In this document: piece by piece, positions 16,413 through 24,988 of the stretch | Layout: each line of letters starts with the position of its first letter | How positions within the stretch are numbered: position 1 is the first letter of the stretch | Origin: JBBDIK01 sp964640385 | Lineage (GTDB): Bacteria; Actinomycetota; UBA4738; JBBDHU01 | Length of the DNA stretch: 64,000 nucleotides | Direction of reading: 5' to 3' | NCBI GenBank assembly: GCA_964640385.1 | Contig: CAZXFL010000011.1 | Location: 4,602-68,601, forward strand | Position numbers and translations under genes: made by a program | The notes under the pieces: generated by a model | Told to the model about the DNA's origin: nothing | What the model saw: the letters and a program-made list of their open reading frames with translations, nothing else | Databases searched by the model: none

Positions 16413-17530
16413 TGAGGGACACGACGAGAAAGTTCGGGCGAACCGCACGGCTCCTCGTAGCCGTGGCCCTCATGGTTCCCATGATCGGCGCCTTCCCAGG
16501 CACGGCGGCCGCCGAACCGGAGCCCCCCTCCCGCGCGCAGCTCGACGGCGCCAAGGCCAAGCTCGGCGAGCTCAACGAGAACCTGTCCGCGATGGTCGAG
16601 GAGTACAACAGGGTCAAGGCCGAACTCGAGGAGACCCAGAAGAACCTCGAGACCGCGCAGGCGGATATGGACCAGTACGGCGGGGAGGCCGAGGAGGCGC
16701 GCACCAAGCTCGCCGACCGGACCGCGGACGCGTACGTAAGCGGCGCGGGCGGCGGACAGCTCGAGGTCATCTTCGACTCGAACGGCACCTTCACCGACTT
16801 CTCAGATCGCATCGAGTTCCTCTCGGCGCTCGCGGAGGAGAACGAGGCCATCGCGCTCGAGGCGCAGAACGCGACCGCGAAGGCGGCGATGGCGGCCGAC
16901 GCACTGAAGACCGCGAAGGAAGCGCAGCAGGAGCAGGAAGCCGAGCTCGCGAAGCAGCAGGAGACGATCAAGAAGAACATCGAGGAGCAAGCGGCGCTGG
17001 TCAAGGAATACGAGATCCAGTACCAGGAGGCCCTCGACGCCTACCAGGCGGAACTCCAGGCACAGCGCGAGGCCGAGGCCGCGGCGGCCGCTGAGGCCGA
17101 GAACGGTGGCGACGGCGGAACGGGCGACGGCAGCGGCGGCGAGCCCGCCTACAACCCGCCGCCGTCCAGCTCTGCGGCTAGCTACGCGGTGAAGGTCGCC
17201 CTCGATCAGGTCGGTGATGAGTACCAGTGGGGCGCAGCCGGTCCTGACGAGTTCGACTGCTCGGGCTTGGTCGTCTACTCCTACGGCAAGGCCGGGATCT
17301 CCCTCCCGCACTACTCGGGATCCCTGTACAGCTCCCTGCCGAAGGTGAATAGGGACGACCTCCAGGTGGGAGACCTGGTCTTCTTCTACAACCCGATCCA
17401 CCACGTCGGCATCTACATCGGTGGCGGCAACATGGTCCACGCGTTTAGCGAGGGCAGCCCGGTGTCGGTGGACTCGGTCTTCGGGGGCTACTACGGAAGC
17501 GTGTACGTCGGAGCGAGCCGCCCCGGCTAG
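16412..17530 (+). CDS. secreted NlpC/P60 peptidoglycan hydrolase with coiled-coil N-domain
   Basis: A 372-residue exported protein: signal peptide (residues 1-38, ending near TAAAEP), a long coiled coil (about 45-225), a Gly/Ser/Pro linker, then an NlpC/P60 domain. Catalytic features are DCSGLV with Cys283, HHVGIYIGGG and MVHAFSEG. This matches the RipA/PcsB-like hydrolases, which cut peptide stems in peptidoglycan and are held inactive by the coiled coil. No Shine-Dalgarno precedes the ATG; instead a hairpin and U-rich run reach up to it. Confidence 0.93.
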   Translation: MRDTTRKFGRTARLLVAVALMVPMIGAFPGTAAAEPEPPSRAQLDGAKAKLGELNENLSAMVEEYNRVKAELEETQKNLETAQADMDQYGGEAEEARTKLADRTADAYVSGAGGGQLEVIFDSNGTFTDFSDRIEFLSALAEENEAIALEAQNATAKAAMAADALKTAKEAQQEQEAELAKQQETIKKNIEEQAALVKEYEIQYQEALDAYQAELQAQREAEAAAAAEAENGGDGGTGDGSGGEPAYNPPPSSSAASYAVKVALDQVGDEYQWGAAGPDEFDCSGLVVYSYGKAGISLPHYSGSLYSSLPKVNRDDLQVGDLVFFYNPIHHVGIYIGGGNMVHAFSEGSPVSVDSVFGGYYGSVYVGASRPG

Positions 17531-18342
17531 TCGAAGACGAGGAGTTCCGTCTCACCGTCGACCGGCGCGTGGGCCGTGTTCTCACACACCTTGTTCAGGT
17601 ACGGGAACGGGTCGATGGCGTCCTTGTTCTCGGGGTGCCACTCGAAGTGCAGGTGGTTGGTGCTGCCGGCGTTCCCGGTGGAACCGACCTTCCCGATCGC
17701 GTCGCCCTTCTTGACCCTACCCTCCGCCCGGCCCTGCTTGAGCATGTGCATGCCGTAGGTGAATCCGTCCGCGCCCTGGAGCTTCACGTAGTACCCAGCA
17801 CCGCTCGCCGAGTACGCGCGCGTTGCCCGACCGTTGAACGTCGCGAGGACCGGCTCGCCTCGGCGCGCCAGTATGTCGTTGCCTTGGTGCAGGTGGTCGC
17901 CGCGGTCATCCCCGAAGTTGTCATAGACGGTTCCATGGCGCACAGGGCAGATCAGGATCGGGCTCGGCCACTCACATGACCCGGTCTTGCCGCGGCCCAT
18001 GTTCTGGCGGCAGGTGTCCTCGCCGAGGCCCCCGTACATGTCGTCGTCGCCCGCCCCGCCCTTGATGTCGTCGTTGCCGGGACCCCCCCTGATCAGATCG
18101 TTGCCGCCGTTCCCCCAGATCACGTCGCGACCGTCCAGGCCGCACACGACCTGCCCATGATCGTTCGAGCGGAGTTCGTCGGGGCCCTGCGTACCCACGA
18201 TGTCGCAACCCTGGGTGTTGTTGCCGAGGGGGGTTGGAGCCGAGGCGTCCGGCGCCTCTCCCGAAGCGGGCACCGCCGGAACGACTGCCCACAAGATGAT
18301 CAAGGAAGAGGCGGCGGCGAGGAGCCGTACCGTCCGTCGCAT
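17527..18342 (-). CDS. secreted M23 peptidase-like protein with RTX-like calcium-binding repeats
   Basis: A 271-residue exported protein. After the signal peptide (1-30) comes a run of glycine/aspartate nonapeptides (residues 60-105: GRDVIWGNGGNDLI, GGPGNDDIKGGAGDDDMYGG) of the haemolysin-type calcium-binding kind. An M23 (LytM) domain follows with HQGNDI (His and Asp ligands) and HLHFEWHP (HxH). Such domains cut peptidoglycan crossbridges or act as activators. Combining RTX repeats with M23 in one small protein is unusual. Its stop overlaps the stop of the convergent NlpC/P60 gene by four bases. Confidence 0.88.
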   Translation of the reverse strand: MRRTVRLLAAASSLIILWAVVPAVPASGEAPDASAPTPLGNNTQGCDIVGTQGPDELRSNDHGQVVCGLDGRDVIWGNGGNDLIRGGPGNDDIKGGAGDDDMYGGLGEDTCRQNMGRGKTGSCEWPSPILICPVRHGTVYDNFGDDRGDHLHQGNDILARRGEPVLATFNGRATRAYSASGAGYYVKLQGADGFTYGMHMLKQGRAEGRVKKGDAIGKVGSTGNAGSTNHLHFEWHPENKDAIDPFPYLNKVCENTAHAPVDGETELLVFD

Positions 18343-18349
18343 CTGATCG

Positions 18350-18355
18350 ATGCTA
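18350..18355 (-). promoter_or_regulatory. -10 element for the M23/RTX gene (leaderless)
   Basis: On the minus strand TAGCAT ends 7 bases before the ATG at 18342, the same spacing seen at other leaderless starts in this window. Confidence 0.5.
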
Positions 18356-18465
18356 GCGGCTCGTTCGGCCTTCGCCCAGGATGTTCGAACGGACGTTCGA
18401 GGAGGGCGCGTGTACGAGCAGGCGCGGGTCAGGCAGGGCGCGCGTTCGGTACCCTATGCGTCCGC

Positions 18466-19068
18466 ATGCAGAAGATCGGACCACGCCACAAGATGTGCCG
18501 ACGGGTCATGGCCCCCCTGTGCGGGAGGCCCAACTGCCCGTCCGGCAAGCGTCCCTACCCGCCGGGCCAGCACGGCCGCGGCCGCAAGCGTGCGACGGAG
18601 TTCCAGGTACGGCTGGTCGAGAAGCAGAAGCTGCGCGCCATCTACGGGATCGGCGAGCGGCAGATGCGCCGGTACTTCGAGAGGGCAACTCGCCGCGAGG
18701 GCGTGACCGGCGAGGAACTCCTGATCGAGCTCGAGACGCGGCTCGATGCCGTCGTCCTGCGGCTCGGACTCGCCCTGTCGCTGCGCCAAGCCCGCCAGCT
18801 CGTCTCGCACGGTCACGTCCTGGTGAACGGCAAGCGCGTGGACATCCCCAGCGTCATCGTCAAGCCGGAGGACACCATCGCGGTCAGCACCAAGGCGAAG
18901 AACTTCGTGGCGGTGCGCGAGGCCCTCGAGATCACGCCGGATCCACCGGCCTACCTGTACCGCAATAAGGACGAGGTCTCCGGGACCCTCTCCCGCCTGC
19001 CCGAGCGCAGCGAGATCCCGCTCCCGGTCGAGCTGGAAGAGCGCCTGGTCGTCGAGCACTACAGCTAG
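18466..19068 (+). CDS. rpsD: 30S ribosomal protein S4
   Basis: A 200-residue primary 16S rRNA-binding protein. Seen: the N-terminal Cys-rich segment KMCRRVMAPLCGRPNC, which can hold zinc, the PPGQHG loop, and the S4 domain ETRLDAVVLRLGLA with RQARQLVSHGHVLVNGKRV. It stands alone, as in Streptomyces, and is not beside rpsM, rpsK or rpoA. A TACCCT hexamer lies 10 bases before the ATG, so the leader is very short or absent. Confidence 0.97.
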   Translation: MQKIGPRHKMCRRVMAPLCGRPNCPSGKRPYPPGQHGRGRKRATEFQVRLVEKQKLRAIYGIGERQMRRYFERATRREGVTGEELLIELETRLDAVVLRLGLALSLRQARQLVSHGHVLVNGKRVDIPSVIVKPEDTIAVSTKAKNFVAVREALEITPDPPAYLYRNKDEVSGTLSRLPERSEIPLPVELEERLVVEHYS

Positions 19069-19073
19069 ACCAA

Positions 19074-19087
19074 GCCCGGCTCCGGGC
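19074..19087 (+). terminator. possible rpsD terminator hairpin
   Basis: GCCCGG-CT-CCGGGC begins 6 bases after the rpsD stop. It has no T-run, so it is only a candidate. Confidence 0.35.
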
Positions 19088-19138
19088 GGGCATCCCCTTG
19101 GATCTTCCTTACGTCTTGCTCGCAACCGCCTTCCGGAT

Positions 19139-19168
19139 TTGACCTCCCAGTCCCGAGGGGGCTAGCTT
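19139..19168 (+). promoter_or_regulatory. promoter for the DUF2182/DUF1326 pair (leaderless)
   Basis: TTGACC at 19139-19144 and TAGCTT at 19163-19168 are 18 bases apart. The GTG start at 19176 is 7 bases after the -10, so the mRNA should start at or next to the start codon. Confidence 0.6.
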
Positions 19169-19175
19169 CGACCCC

Positions 19176-19994
19176 GTGGCCCCACGACCCCAGAACTCCG
19201 ACGGGGCAACAGCGCCCGCAACCTGGCCGACCGACGCCATCCGCGCGTCGATCGCGCTGATCACCTTCGCCCTCGTCGCCCTGTCCGCCCTCGCCTGGTG
19301 GCTGACCGGGGGACAGCGCCAGATGGTCCCCGACCTCACCGGAGGCGGCTCGATGGACTCCGGGATGGACGGGATGGGGATGGCTTCGGGGCCGATGGGC
19401 ATCGGCCTCTTCCTGGCGATGTGGGTCACGATGATGGTTGCGATGATGTTCCCGTCGGTCGCGCCGATGGTCATCGCCCAGTGGCGCGTGTCCCGGAGGA
19501 AGGGCAACTCCGCGATCGCCGTGCCGCTGTTCGTGGGTGGCTACCTGCTCTCGTGGACGGGGGTCGGACTGGTCGCGTACGCGCTCTACCGCGGGATCGT
19601 GTGGGTCGCACCTTCGCTTCCGGCGCAGACAGCCGCGCTCCTCGCAGGTGGAGCGCTAGTCGCGGCCGGCGTCTACCAGTTCACCCCCTTCAAGACGAAG
19701 TGCTTGGCGCACTGTCGCAGCCCGATGGACTTCTTCTTCCACTGGCGCGATGGCTACAGCGGGGCGCTCCGCATGGGGGCGGAACACGGCGCGTACTGCG
19801 TCGGATGCTGCTGGGGACTGATGCTCGTCCTGTTCGTCGTCGGGCTCATGAGCCTGGCCTGGATGGGAGTGATCGCGGCGGTGATCTTCATCGAGAAGGT
19901 CACCCCGTTCGGACAGAAAGCCACCCGCTGGTTCGGCGCCGCCATCGCGGCGTTCGGGATCGGCGTGGCGGTCTGGCCGGTGTTCGGCGGCTGA
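19176..19994 (+). CDS. DUF2182 predicted metal-binding integral membrane protein
   Basis: A 272-residue protein with about six membrane helices. It carries the DUF2182 hallmarks: a Met-rich segment (MDSGMDGMGMASGPMG then MWVTMMVAMMFPS), FTPFKTKCLAHCRSP with its Cys pair, and GAYCVGCCWGLM with further Cys. These Met and Cys ligands suggest copper or another soft metal. It is followed 26 bases later by a DUF1326 protein, its regular partner. The pair is widespread, but its role is not established. Confidence 0.88.
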   Translation: MAPRPQNSDGATAPATWPTDAIRASIALITFALVALSALAWWLTGGQRQMVPDLTGGGSMDSGMDGMGMASGPMGIGLFLAMWVTMMVAMMFPSVAPMVIAQWRVSRRKGNSAIAVPLFVGGYLLSWTGVGLVAYALYRGIVWVAPSLPAQTAALLAGGALVAAGVYQFTPFKTKCLAHCRSPMDFFFHWRDGYSGALRMGAEHGAYCVGCCWGLMLVLFVVGLMSLAWMGVIAAVIFIEKVTPFGQKATRWFGAAIAAFGIGVAVWPVFGG

Positions 19995-20020
19995 CGCCGC
20001 CGGGAGAGGAGGAGGGAACG

Positions 20021-20629
20021 ATGGCGTACACCTTGGAGGGGACCTACGTGGCATCGTGCTCGTGCGCGAGCGGGTGCCCGTGTCCGGTCGACCTACGACC
20101 GACAGATCCCGAGGGGAAGGGCGAATGCCGGGGCGTTGCCGCATTCAGCACCACCGCCGGAAACTCGCAAGGCGTCGATCTGGCGGGCGTCACCTGGGCG
20201 CTCTACAACCTTTTCCCGTCCAACATCAGCTCGGGCGGGTGGAAGGTCGGCATCGTCGTGGACGAGTCGGCGAGCGATGACCAGGTCGAAGCGCTGGGGA
20301 AGGCCGTCTCCGGGGCCGATGGAGGCCCGTTCGGAGACTTCGGTCCGCTCATCGGCGAGTTCATCGGGATCAACAAGGGCGCCGTATCGATCTCGGATCA
20401 CAGCGCCACGATCAATGGGAACTCGTACACGTTCGAACCACACCGGGGAGGGGACGGGAACCCGACGACCACGAAGAACGCCATGTTCGGCTTCGCACCC
20501 GAGTTCGAGATCGGGAAGACCGGCGGGCATATCGACGTGGGATCGGACGTGGCGTTCGACGCGGCGTATGGGGAGATGGCCGAGTATCGGTTCTCGAGCG
20601 AGGACACCGAAACGCACGCCCGCGGGTAG
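20021..20629 (+). CDS. DUF1326 family protein
   Basis: A 202-residue protein with the DUF1326 start ASCSCASGCPCPV, a cluster of four cysteines in ten residues that could bind metal. GGAGGG 4-9 bases before the ATG supports the start. It follows the DUF2182 gene with a 26-base gap, so they should be co-transcribed. No catalytic motif beyond the Cys cluster is recognised. Function unknown; a role together with the metal-binding membrane partner is inferred. Confidence 0.88.
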   Translation: MAYTLEGTYVASCSCASGCPCPVDLRPTDPEGKGECRGVAAFSTTAGNSQGVDLAGVTWALYNLFPSNISSGGWKVGIVVDESASDDQVEALGKAVSGADGGPFGDFGPLIGEFIGINKGAVSISDHSATINGNSYTFEPHRGGDGNPTTTKNAMFGFAPEFEIGKTGGHIDVGSDVAFDAAYGEMAEYRFSSEDTETHARG

Positions 20630-20649
20630 GAGCGGGAAGGAGCCTCGGA

Positions 20650-21282
20650 TCAGGCCTGCTTGCGGGGGGCCTTCTCATCTGCGCTGGGAGGTTGCATCGC
20701 GCTTCGGACGAATGCAACGACCTCGCGCTGGCGACGCTTGAGCGTGGTGCGGCTGCTGTCCTCGCCGACCAGAGCGTTGAGGACGCCGGCCTCGGTGATC
20801 GAGCCGACGACCGCCGTATAAAGCGTGAACAGGAGCAGCTCCGGGTCCTGACGGCGCAGCTCGCCCTCGTCCATCGCCTTCTTCATCGCGGCGATCGCTC
20901 GGATACGGAGCGGCTCCAGCGGCGCGGCGAACTGCTGGACGACACCCGGACCCAGCCGCGACGCCTCCCGGATGAACCCGGGGAACTCCGGCCACTCTTC
21001 CGCCAGACGGAACACCGTGCGGATGATGGCGACCGCCTTGTTCTTCTTCGGCTGCGAGAGGGCGGCGTTCAGCTCCTCGGCAAGTCGGGTCGATGTGGCG
21101 TGTACCGCAGCTTCGAGCAGGGCCTCCTTCGTCGGGAAGTAGTACAGCAAGGTCTGCTTGCGGACCCCGCACGCGTTCGCCACGGCGTCCAGGCTGCTGG
21201 CGTCGTAGCCGCCCTCGCCGAACTGGCGGATCGCCTCGTCGAGGAGCTTGCGCTTGCGTACCTCGCCGGTCCGGCGCGTCAT
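20650..21282 (-). CDS. TetR-family transcriptional regulator
   Basis: A 210-residue regulator. The N-terminal helix-turn-helix is LLDEAIRQFGEGGYDASSLDAVANACGVRKQTLLYYFPTKE-like at about residues 10-50, typical of TetR. The C-terminal domain is all-helical and binds an unknown ligand. Its ATG overlaps the stop of the PlsC gene (ATGA), placing it last in the operon that runs from 27034. The likely target is the pair of palindromes at 27058 and 27082, giving feedback control of the whole operon (inferred). Confidence 0.92.
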   Translation of the reverse strand: MTRRTGEVRKRKLLDEAIRQFGEGGYDASSLDAVANACGVRKQTLLYYFPTKEALLEAAVHATSTRLAEELNAALSQPKKNKAVAIIRTVFRLAEEWPEFPGFIREASRLGPGVVQQFAAPLEPLRIRAIAAMKKAMDEGELRRQDPELLLFTLYTAVVGSITEAGVLNALVGEDSSRTTLKRRQREVVAFVRSAMQPPSADEKAPRKQA

Positions 21283-22193
21283 CGGGGCCAGGCCCGTTTC
21301 GGTCCACGCCGGACCGGTGACTTCGACCCCTCCCAGACCCGCAGCCACTTCGGCCCCTGCGGCCCTATCGGGATCGGCGTCTCCTCGCGCACCGCGCGCT
21401 GCACCGACTCGAACCACGTCGTGCTGTCCTCGTCCAAGAGCTGCGCGACCGCCTGGGTCATCCGGCGTGAGAAGTCCCGATGGTCCTCGCCCTCGGCCGG
21501 GTGCAGCGCCGCCCCGTACCGGACCGACACCGGCGGACGCCCGGCCCTCGGCCACGAGTGCCCGGTCGGCATCGCCGCGTGCGCGCCGCGGATCCCGATC
21601 GGCACCGCGGGGATGCCAGCGTCGATGCACATGCGCGCCGCTCCGTGCCGCAGGCGGTTCATCCACCCGTCACGCGAACGCGTTCCCTCCGGGAAGACGA
21701 CCAGGCTCCAGCCCTCGTCGATCAAGCGGCGAGCGGTCGAGATCGTCCCGCCGCGCCCCCGTGTCCGGTCGATCGGGAACGCGTTGTAGACGAACGCCGT
21801 GCCGACCGCCCGCCACCACACGTCGAAGAAGTAGTCCTTCGCAGCACCGACCGCCGTCTTGTCCCGCCACTCGGGCGGCAACGTCGTCATGATGAGCGAC
21901 GCGTCTAGGTGGCTCGAGTGGTTCGAGAAGAACATCACCGGCCCCTCGACCGTCTCAAGGTTGTCCAGGCCCTCCAACGTCAGATCCAGCTCGTTGCGCG
22001 CCGCCGGCCCGAGTACGCCCCGCAGGAACGCCGCTCGCGCCTTGCGCGCCACCGCCGTCCGCGCCCATTCGGTCGGGAACTCGTCCGACCGAGGCGGGCC
22101 CTGGAACGGCTCGGCGGAGCGCGGGACCAGCGGACGCCGACCCCAGCGCCAACCTTTCGACAGATCGCGGATCTCGTCAAGCAGCGGGGCCAT
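21279..22193 (-). CDS. 1-acyl-glycerol-3-phosphate acyltransferase (PlsC family)
   Basis: A 304-residue lysophospholipid acyltransferase-type protein. The catalytic NHSSHLDA motif (HX4D) is at residues 89-96 and the glycerol-phosphate-binding FPEGTRS block is near 168. IPAVPIGIRG follows as expected. It has an N-terminal extension of about 65 residues before the domain. It sits between the LarA-like gene and the TetR gene in the acyl-reductase operon, so the acyl group may come from or feed that pathway. The acceptor is unknown. Confidence 0.9.
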   Translation of the reverse strand: MAPLLDEIRDLSKGWRWGRRPLVPRSAEPFQGPPRSDEFPTEWARTAVARKARAAFLRGVLGPAARNELDLTLEGLDNLETVEGPVMFFSNHSSHLDASLIMTTLPPEWRDKTAVGAAKDYFFDVWWRAVGTAFVYNAFPIDRTRGRGGTISTARRLIDEGWSLVVFPEGTRSRDGWMNRLRHGAARMCIDAGIPAVPIGIRGAHAAMPTGHSWPRAGRPPVSVRYGAALHPAEGEDHRDFSRRMTQAVAQLLDEDSTTWFESVQRAVREETPIPIGPQGPKWLRVWEGSKSPVRRGPKRAWPR

Positions 22194-22196
22194 CGC

Positions 22197-23786
22197 TCAG
22201 CGCACCTCCGCCATCGTCAGCGGCGGCGAGTGCAGGTAGGAGATCGACGGCGAGGTCCCGACCGTTTCCTTGGCCATCTCCAGCGCGTCGGCGAACGTCG
22301 ACGCCGCACGGTAGCCCAGTCGTTCAACCGCCTTGCGGTCCCCACCGACGATGATAACGTCACCGACGTGGTCGCGTCCGTGTGCCCCCCAGTACCACAT
22401 ATAGAAGGGGTGCACCCCGTGGTACGCATAGCTGTTGCGGTACAGGTGGATGTACCACGGGTCCGTCGCGTACTGCTCCTCGTACTTCTTCTCTATCTCG
22501 GCCGGATCCTTCGTGTCGGCCAGCACCTCGTCGAAGAAGTCGATGTAGCTCGGGTGGTGGACCTGGTGGAACTCCCACGGGGTCGGGTGGAAGATGATCA
22601 TCGCACCGCCCTTCCGCACGACCGGCTTGTTCCGGTAGAAGTTGAAGTAGTACCCGAGGCCCATGCAGTGCACCAGGATCGGGTTCATGATCGAATTCAC
22701 GTTGTAAGGCGAAAGGTACGGAAGGCCAACCACCATCACGTCGGACTGCCCATCGACCTCGGTGAGCTGCTGCCGGTGCAGGTTCGCGAGCGTGACCTCG
22801 TGGACGGCGTCGGTCTCGCCGGCGGTCACGCCGGTCACCCCGTAGTCGGCTACCTGCCGTGTGTAGAAGTCGTGCCGGAACCGTGCCGGCATCAGGTCGT
22901 TGCCCTTCTTCGCGCCCAGGTACATCCCCTGGTCGGCGATCGACCACTCCCATTCGCGCTTGTTCAGGAACCCGAACTGCTTCGGGAACGTGTCGTTGTT
23001 CAGCGTCGTCTCGATCTGGAAGATCTTGACGCCGGCCTCCCGCAGAAGCTGCTGCATCCGCGCACACGAGTCGTGGATGGCGCTTCGCCCCTCACGCGGG
23101 TCCATGTAGGACTTCGAGTGCATCATCGTGTGCACGTTGTGGTGTGCCTTCACGCTCTTGTAGCTCGCCAGCCCGACCGGCACCGACTTGTTGCCCCCGT
23201 CCATCGCGACCAGGTTGATGTTCACGTAGATGAGCAGGTCGGACTCGGCCGCGCGCTTGTTGATCTCGACGTCCTCGTTCTCCGTGGTCTTGCCGATATA
23301 GGTCAGGTTGTCGCGATCCTCGGCGTCGTGATTGGTCAGCGCGTCCGGCCAGAACGAACGGAACACGCGCTCGCCCACCGCCCGCTCGATCTCGGCGGCG
23401 GTCATACGTCGGTGCAGGGAGTTGGCCACGATCAGCTCGATGTCCTCGACGCCCTCGCGCGCGGCCAGCTCGATGACCTCCTCGAGGATGCGACCCCGGA
23501 TGTCGGGCGTGCTCATCGGAGGCAACGGAAGCGAGATGTCGTCGAAGGCGATCGTCAGCTTCATCCCCGGCCGGAGCTGCTCGGACAACGGATTGGAGTC
23601 ACCCTGCGGGTTCGCCAACGCGTGGCGGATCGCGCCGCGCAGGTCCTTGATCGGCGGCAACGAGTCCGGCGGGTAGATGACCCGCGCCCCTAACGGGAAC
23701 CGCTGCAGGTCGAACCCCTCGCCGCGATGGACGAGGAGCGGTGGCGTCCGTTCGTCCACCTCAAGCACGAATCCGGGTCTGGTCAC
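22197..23786 (-). CDS. LarA-like (DUF2088) nickel-pincer-enzyme homologue
   Basis: A 529-residue protein related to lactate racemase LarA, which is usually about 420 residues. The N-terminal LarA core is present: IAFDDISLPLPPM, then the NSLHRRMT motif carrying the His108-type residue, NHDAEDRDNLTYIG, and GGNK with the lysine that anchors the nickel-pincer nucleotide (Lys184 in L. plantarum). The position of catalytic His174 (HFFAG-type motif) appears to be Ile/Asn. HHNVH may carry the nickel-ligand His. The extra C-terminal 100 residues are rich in Tyr and Trp. GTG start, overlapping the stop of the dehydrogenase gene. The reaction is not known. Confidence 0.82.
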   Translation of the reverse strand: MTRPGFVLEVDERTPPLLVHRGEGFDLQRFPLGARVIYPPDSLPPIKDLRGAIRHALANPQGDSNPLSEQLRPGMKLTIAFDDISLPLPPMSTPDIRGRILEEVIELAAREGVEDIELIVANSLHRRMTAAEIERAVGERVFRSFWPDALTNHDAEDRDNLTYIGKTTENEDVEINKRAAESDLLIYVNINLVAMDGGNKSVPVGLASYKSVKAHHNVHTMMHSKSYMDPREGRSAIHDSCARMQQLLREAGVKIFQIETTLNNDTFPKQFGFLNKREWEWSIADQGMYLGAKKGNDLMPARFRHDFYTRQVADYGVTGVTAGETDAVHEVTLANLHRQQLTEVDGQSDVMVVGLPYLSPYNVNSIMNPILVHCMGLGYYFNFYRNKPVVRKGGAMIIFHPTPWEFHQVHHPSYIDFFDEVLADTKDPAEIEKKYEEQYATDPWYIHLYRNSYAYHGVHPFYMWYWGAHGRDHVGDVIIVGGDRKAVERLGYRAASTFADALEMAKETVGTSPSISYLHSPPLTMAEVR

Positions 23787-24988
23787 GACTGCCTCCTGGG
23801 GTCGAATGCGATCTTGGCGGTGCCGAGCTTGCCGGCCGACAGCGCATGGTCCAACGCCTCGCGCCAGCGGGACAGGGCGTAGACCCCGCCAAGCAGATCC
23901 TCGACGGGCGCCTCGGCGGCGAACTCCATCGCGAGCTCGAACGTGTGTGCCCGGCGACCGTCGATCTCCTCGACGCTGCTGGTGTACGCACCGACGAGCT
24001 CCAGCTCGCGGAACCACAGAGGCGTCAGATCTGCGCCACCGGACGGGATGCCGCTCACGACGATGCGTCCCCCTGCGCGCGTTGTCCGCAGCGCCAGGTC
24101 CAGCGACGAACGCGACCCGACCGCATCGAACGCGACGTCCACGCCGCCCAACAGGAACTCAGTCCCCATCTCCGGCTTCGCGCGCAGCGCATGGGTCGAA
24201 CGGCGCAGCGCGGTTACCGCGTCACGTGAGGCGGCAACTTCATCCGCACCGAACGCGCGCGCCATCTCCTGCTGCCTCGGATGCTTGGCCACGACCGTGA
24301 TGTGCTTGACGTCGGCGAAGCGCTTCAGGGCCAGGACCGTCAGCAGTCCGACCGTCCCGGCGCCGACCACCGCGACCGTCGCCCCGGTCGGCGCCTGCGC
24401 TCGGAGCACTCCGTGCGTCGCGCATGCCAACGGTTCGATCAGCACGGCCTTCTCGTCGGGCATGTCATCGGGAACCACGTGCAGCTGCGAGCGATGCGCG
24501 ACCATCCGCCCGCCCCAGCCGCCGCCGGTGTCGGTGCAGTAGCCGGTTTGCAGCCCCGCAGCGATGTGGCCCATCGTGATCCGGTCGCAGCGCCCGGTCA
24601 GACCGTCCGAACACGCCGGGCACGGGTCGAGCCCGCGCGGCACGCACGAGAGCACCGGGTCGAGCACGACCCGCGTTCCGGCCGGGATGTCGTCGATGTC
24701 CTCGACGGTGTCGGCCACCACCTCGTGCCCCGGCACGAACGGGAACGAGACCAGCGGCGAGAAGTAGAACGAGGTCTTACCGGCAACGGTCGCCAGGTCC
24801 GAGCCGCAGATACCCGAGAGGCGCGGCTTCAGCGGACCCCACCCGAGGCCCGGCAGCACCGGATCGCTCCGGTCCACCAGCCGCAGGGGAGCCAGCGGAC
24901 CCGTGACGAGTCCCGGCATCTTGCCGCTCAGCGCCTTCGACGCGACGTAGCGCGGGACCGACCGGAACAGCTCGAGCATCTCGGTCAT
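23783..24988 (-). CDS. zinc-type medium-chain alcohol dehydrogenase
   Basis: A 401-residue MDR-family protein. Catalytic zinc motifs are SGICGSD and PGHEVVADTVE; the structural zinc lobe (CVPRGLDPCPACSDGLTGRCD) is partly preserved. The Rossmann loop VVGAGTVGLLTVLAL binds NAD(P). Its ATG overlaps the stop of the acyl reductase/HAD gene and its stop overlaps the start of the LarA-like gene, so the three genes are translationally coupled. The substrate may be an alcohol or aldehyde made by the reductase (inferred). Confidence 0.88.
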   Translation of the reverse strand: MTEMLELFRSVPRYVASKALSGKMPGLVTGPLAPLRLVDRSDPVLPGLGWGPLKPRLSGICGSDLATVAGKTSFYFSPLVSFPFVPGHEVVADTVEDIDDIPAGTRVVLDPVLSCVPRGLDPCPACSDGLTGRCDRITMGHIAAGLQTGYCTDTGGGWGGRMVAHRSQLHVVPDDMPDEKAVLIEPLACATHGVLRAQAPTGATVAVVGAGTVGLLTVLALKRFADVKHITVVAKHPRQQEMARAFGADEVAASRDAVTALRRSTHALRAKPEMGTEFLLGGVDVAFDAVGSRSSLDLALRTTRAGGRIVVSGIPSGGADLTPLWFRELELVGAYTSSVEEIDGRRAHTFELAMEFAAEAPVEDLLGGVYALSRWREALDHALSAGKLGTAKIAFDPRRQS

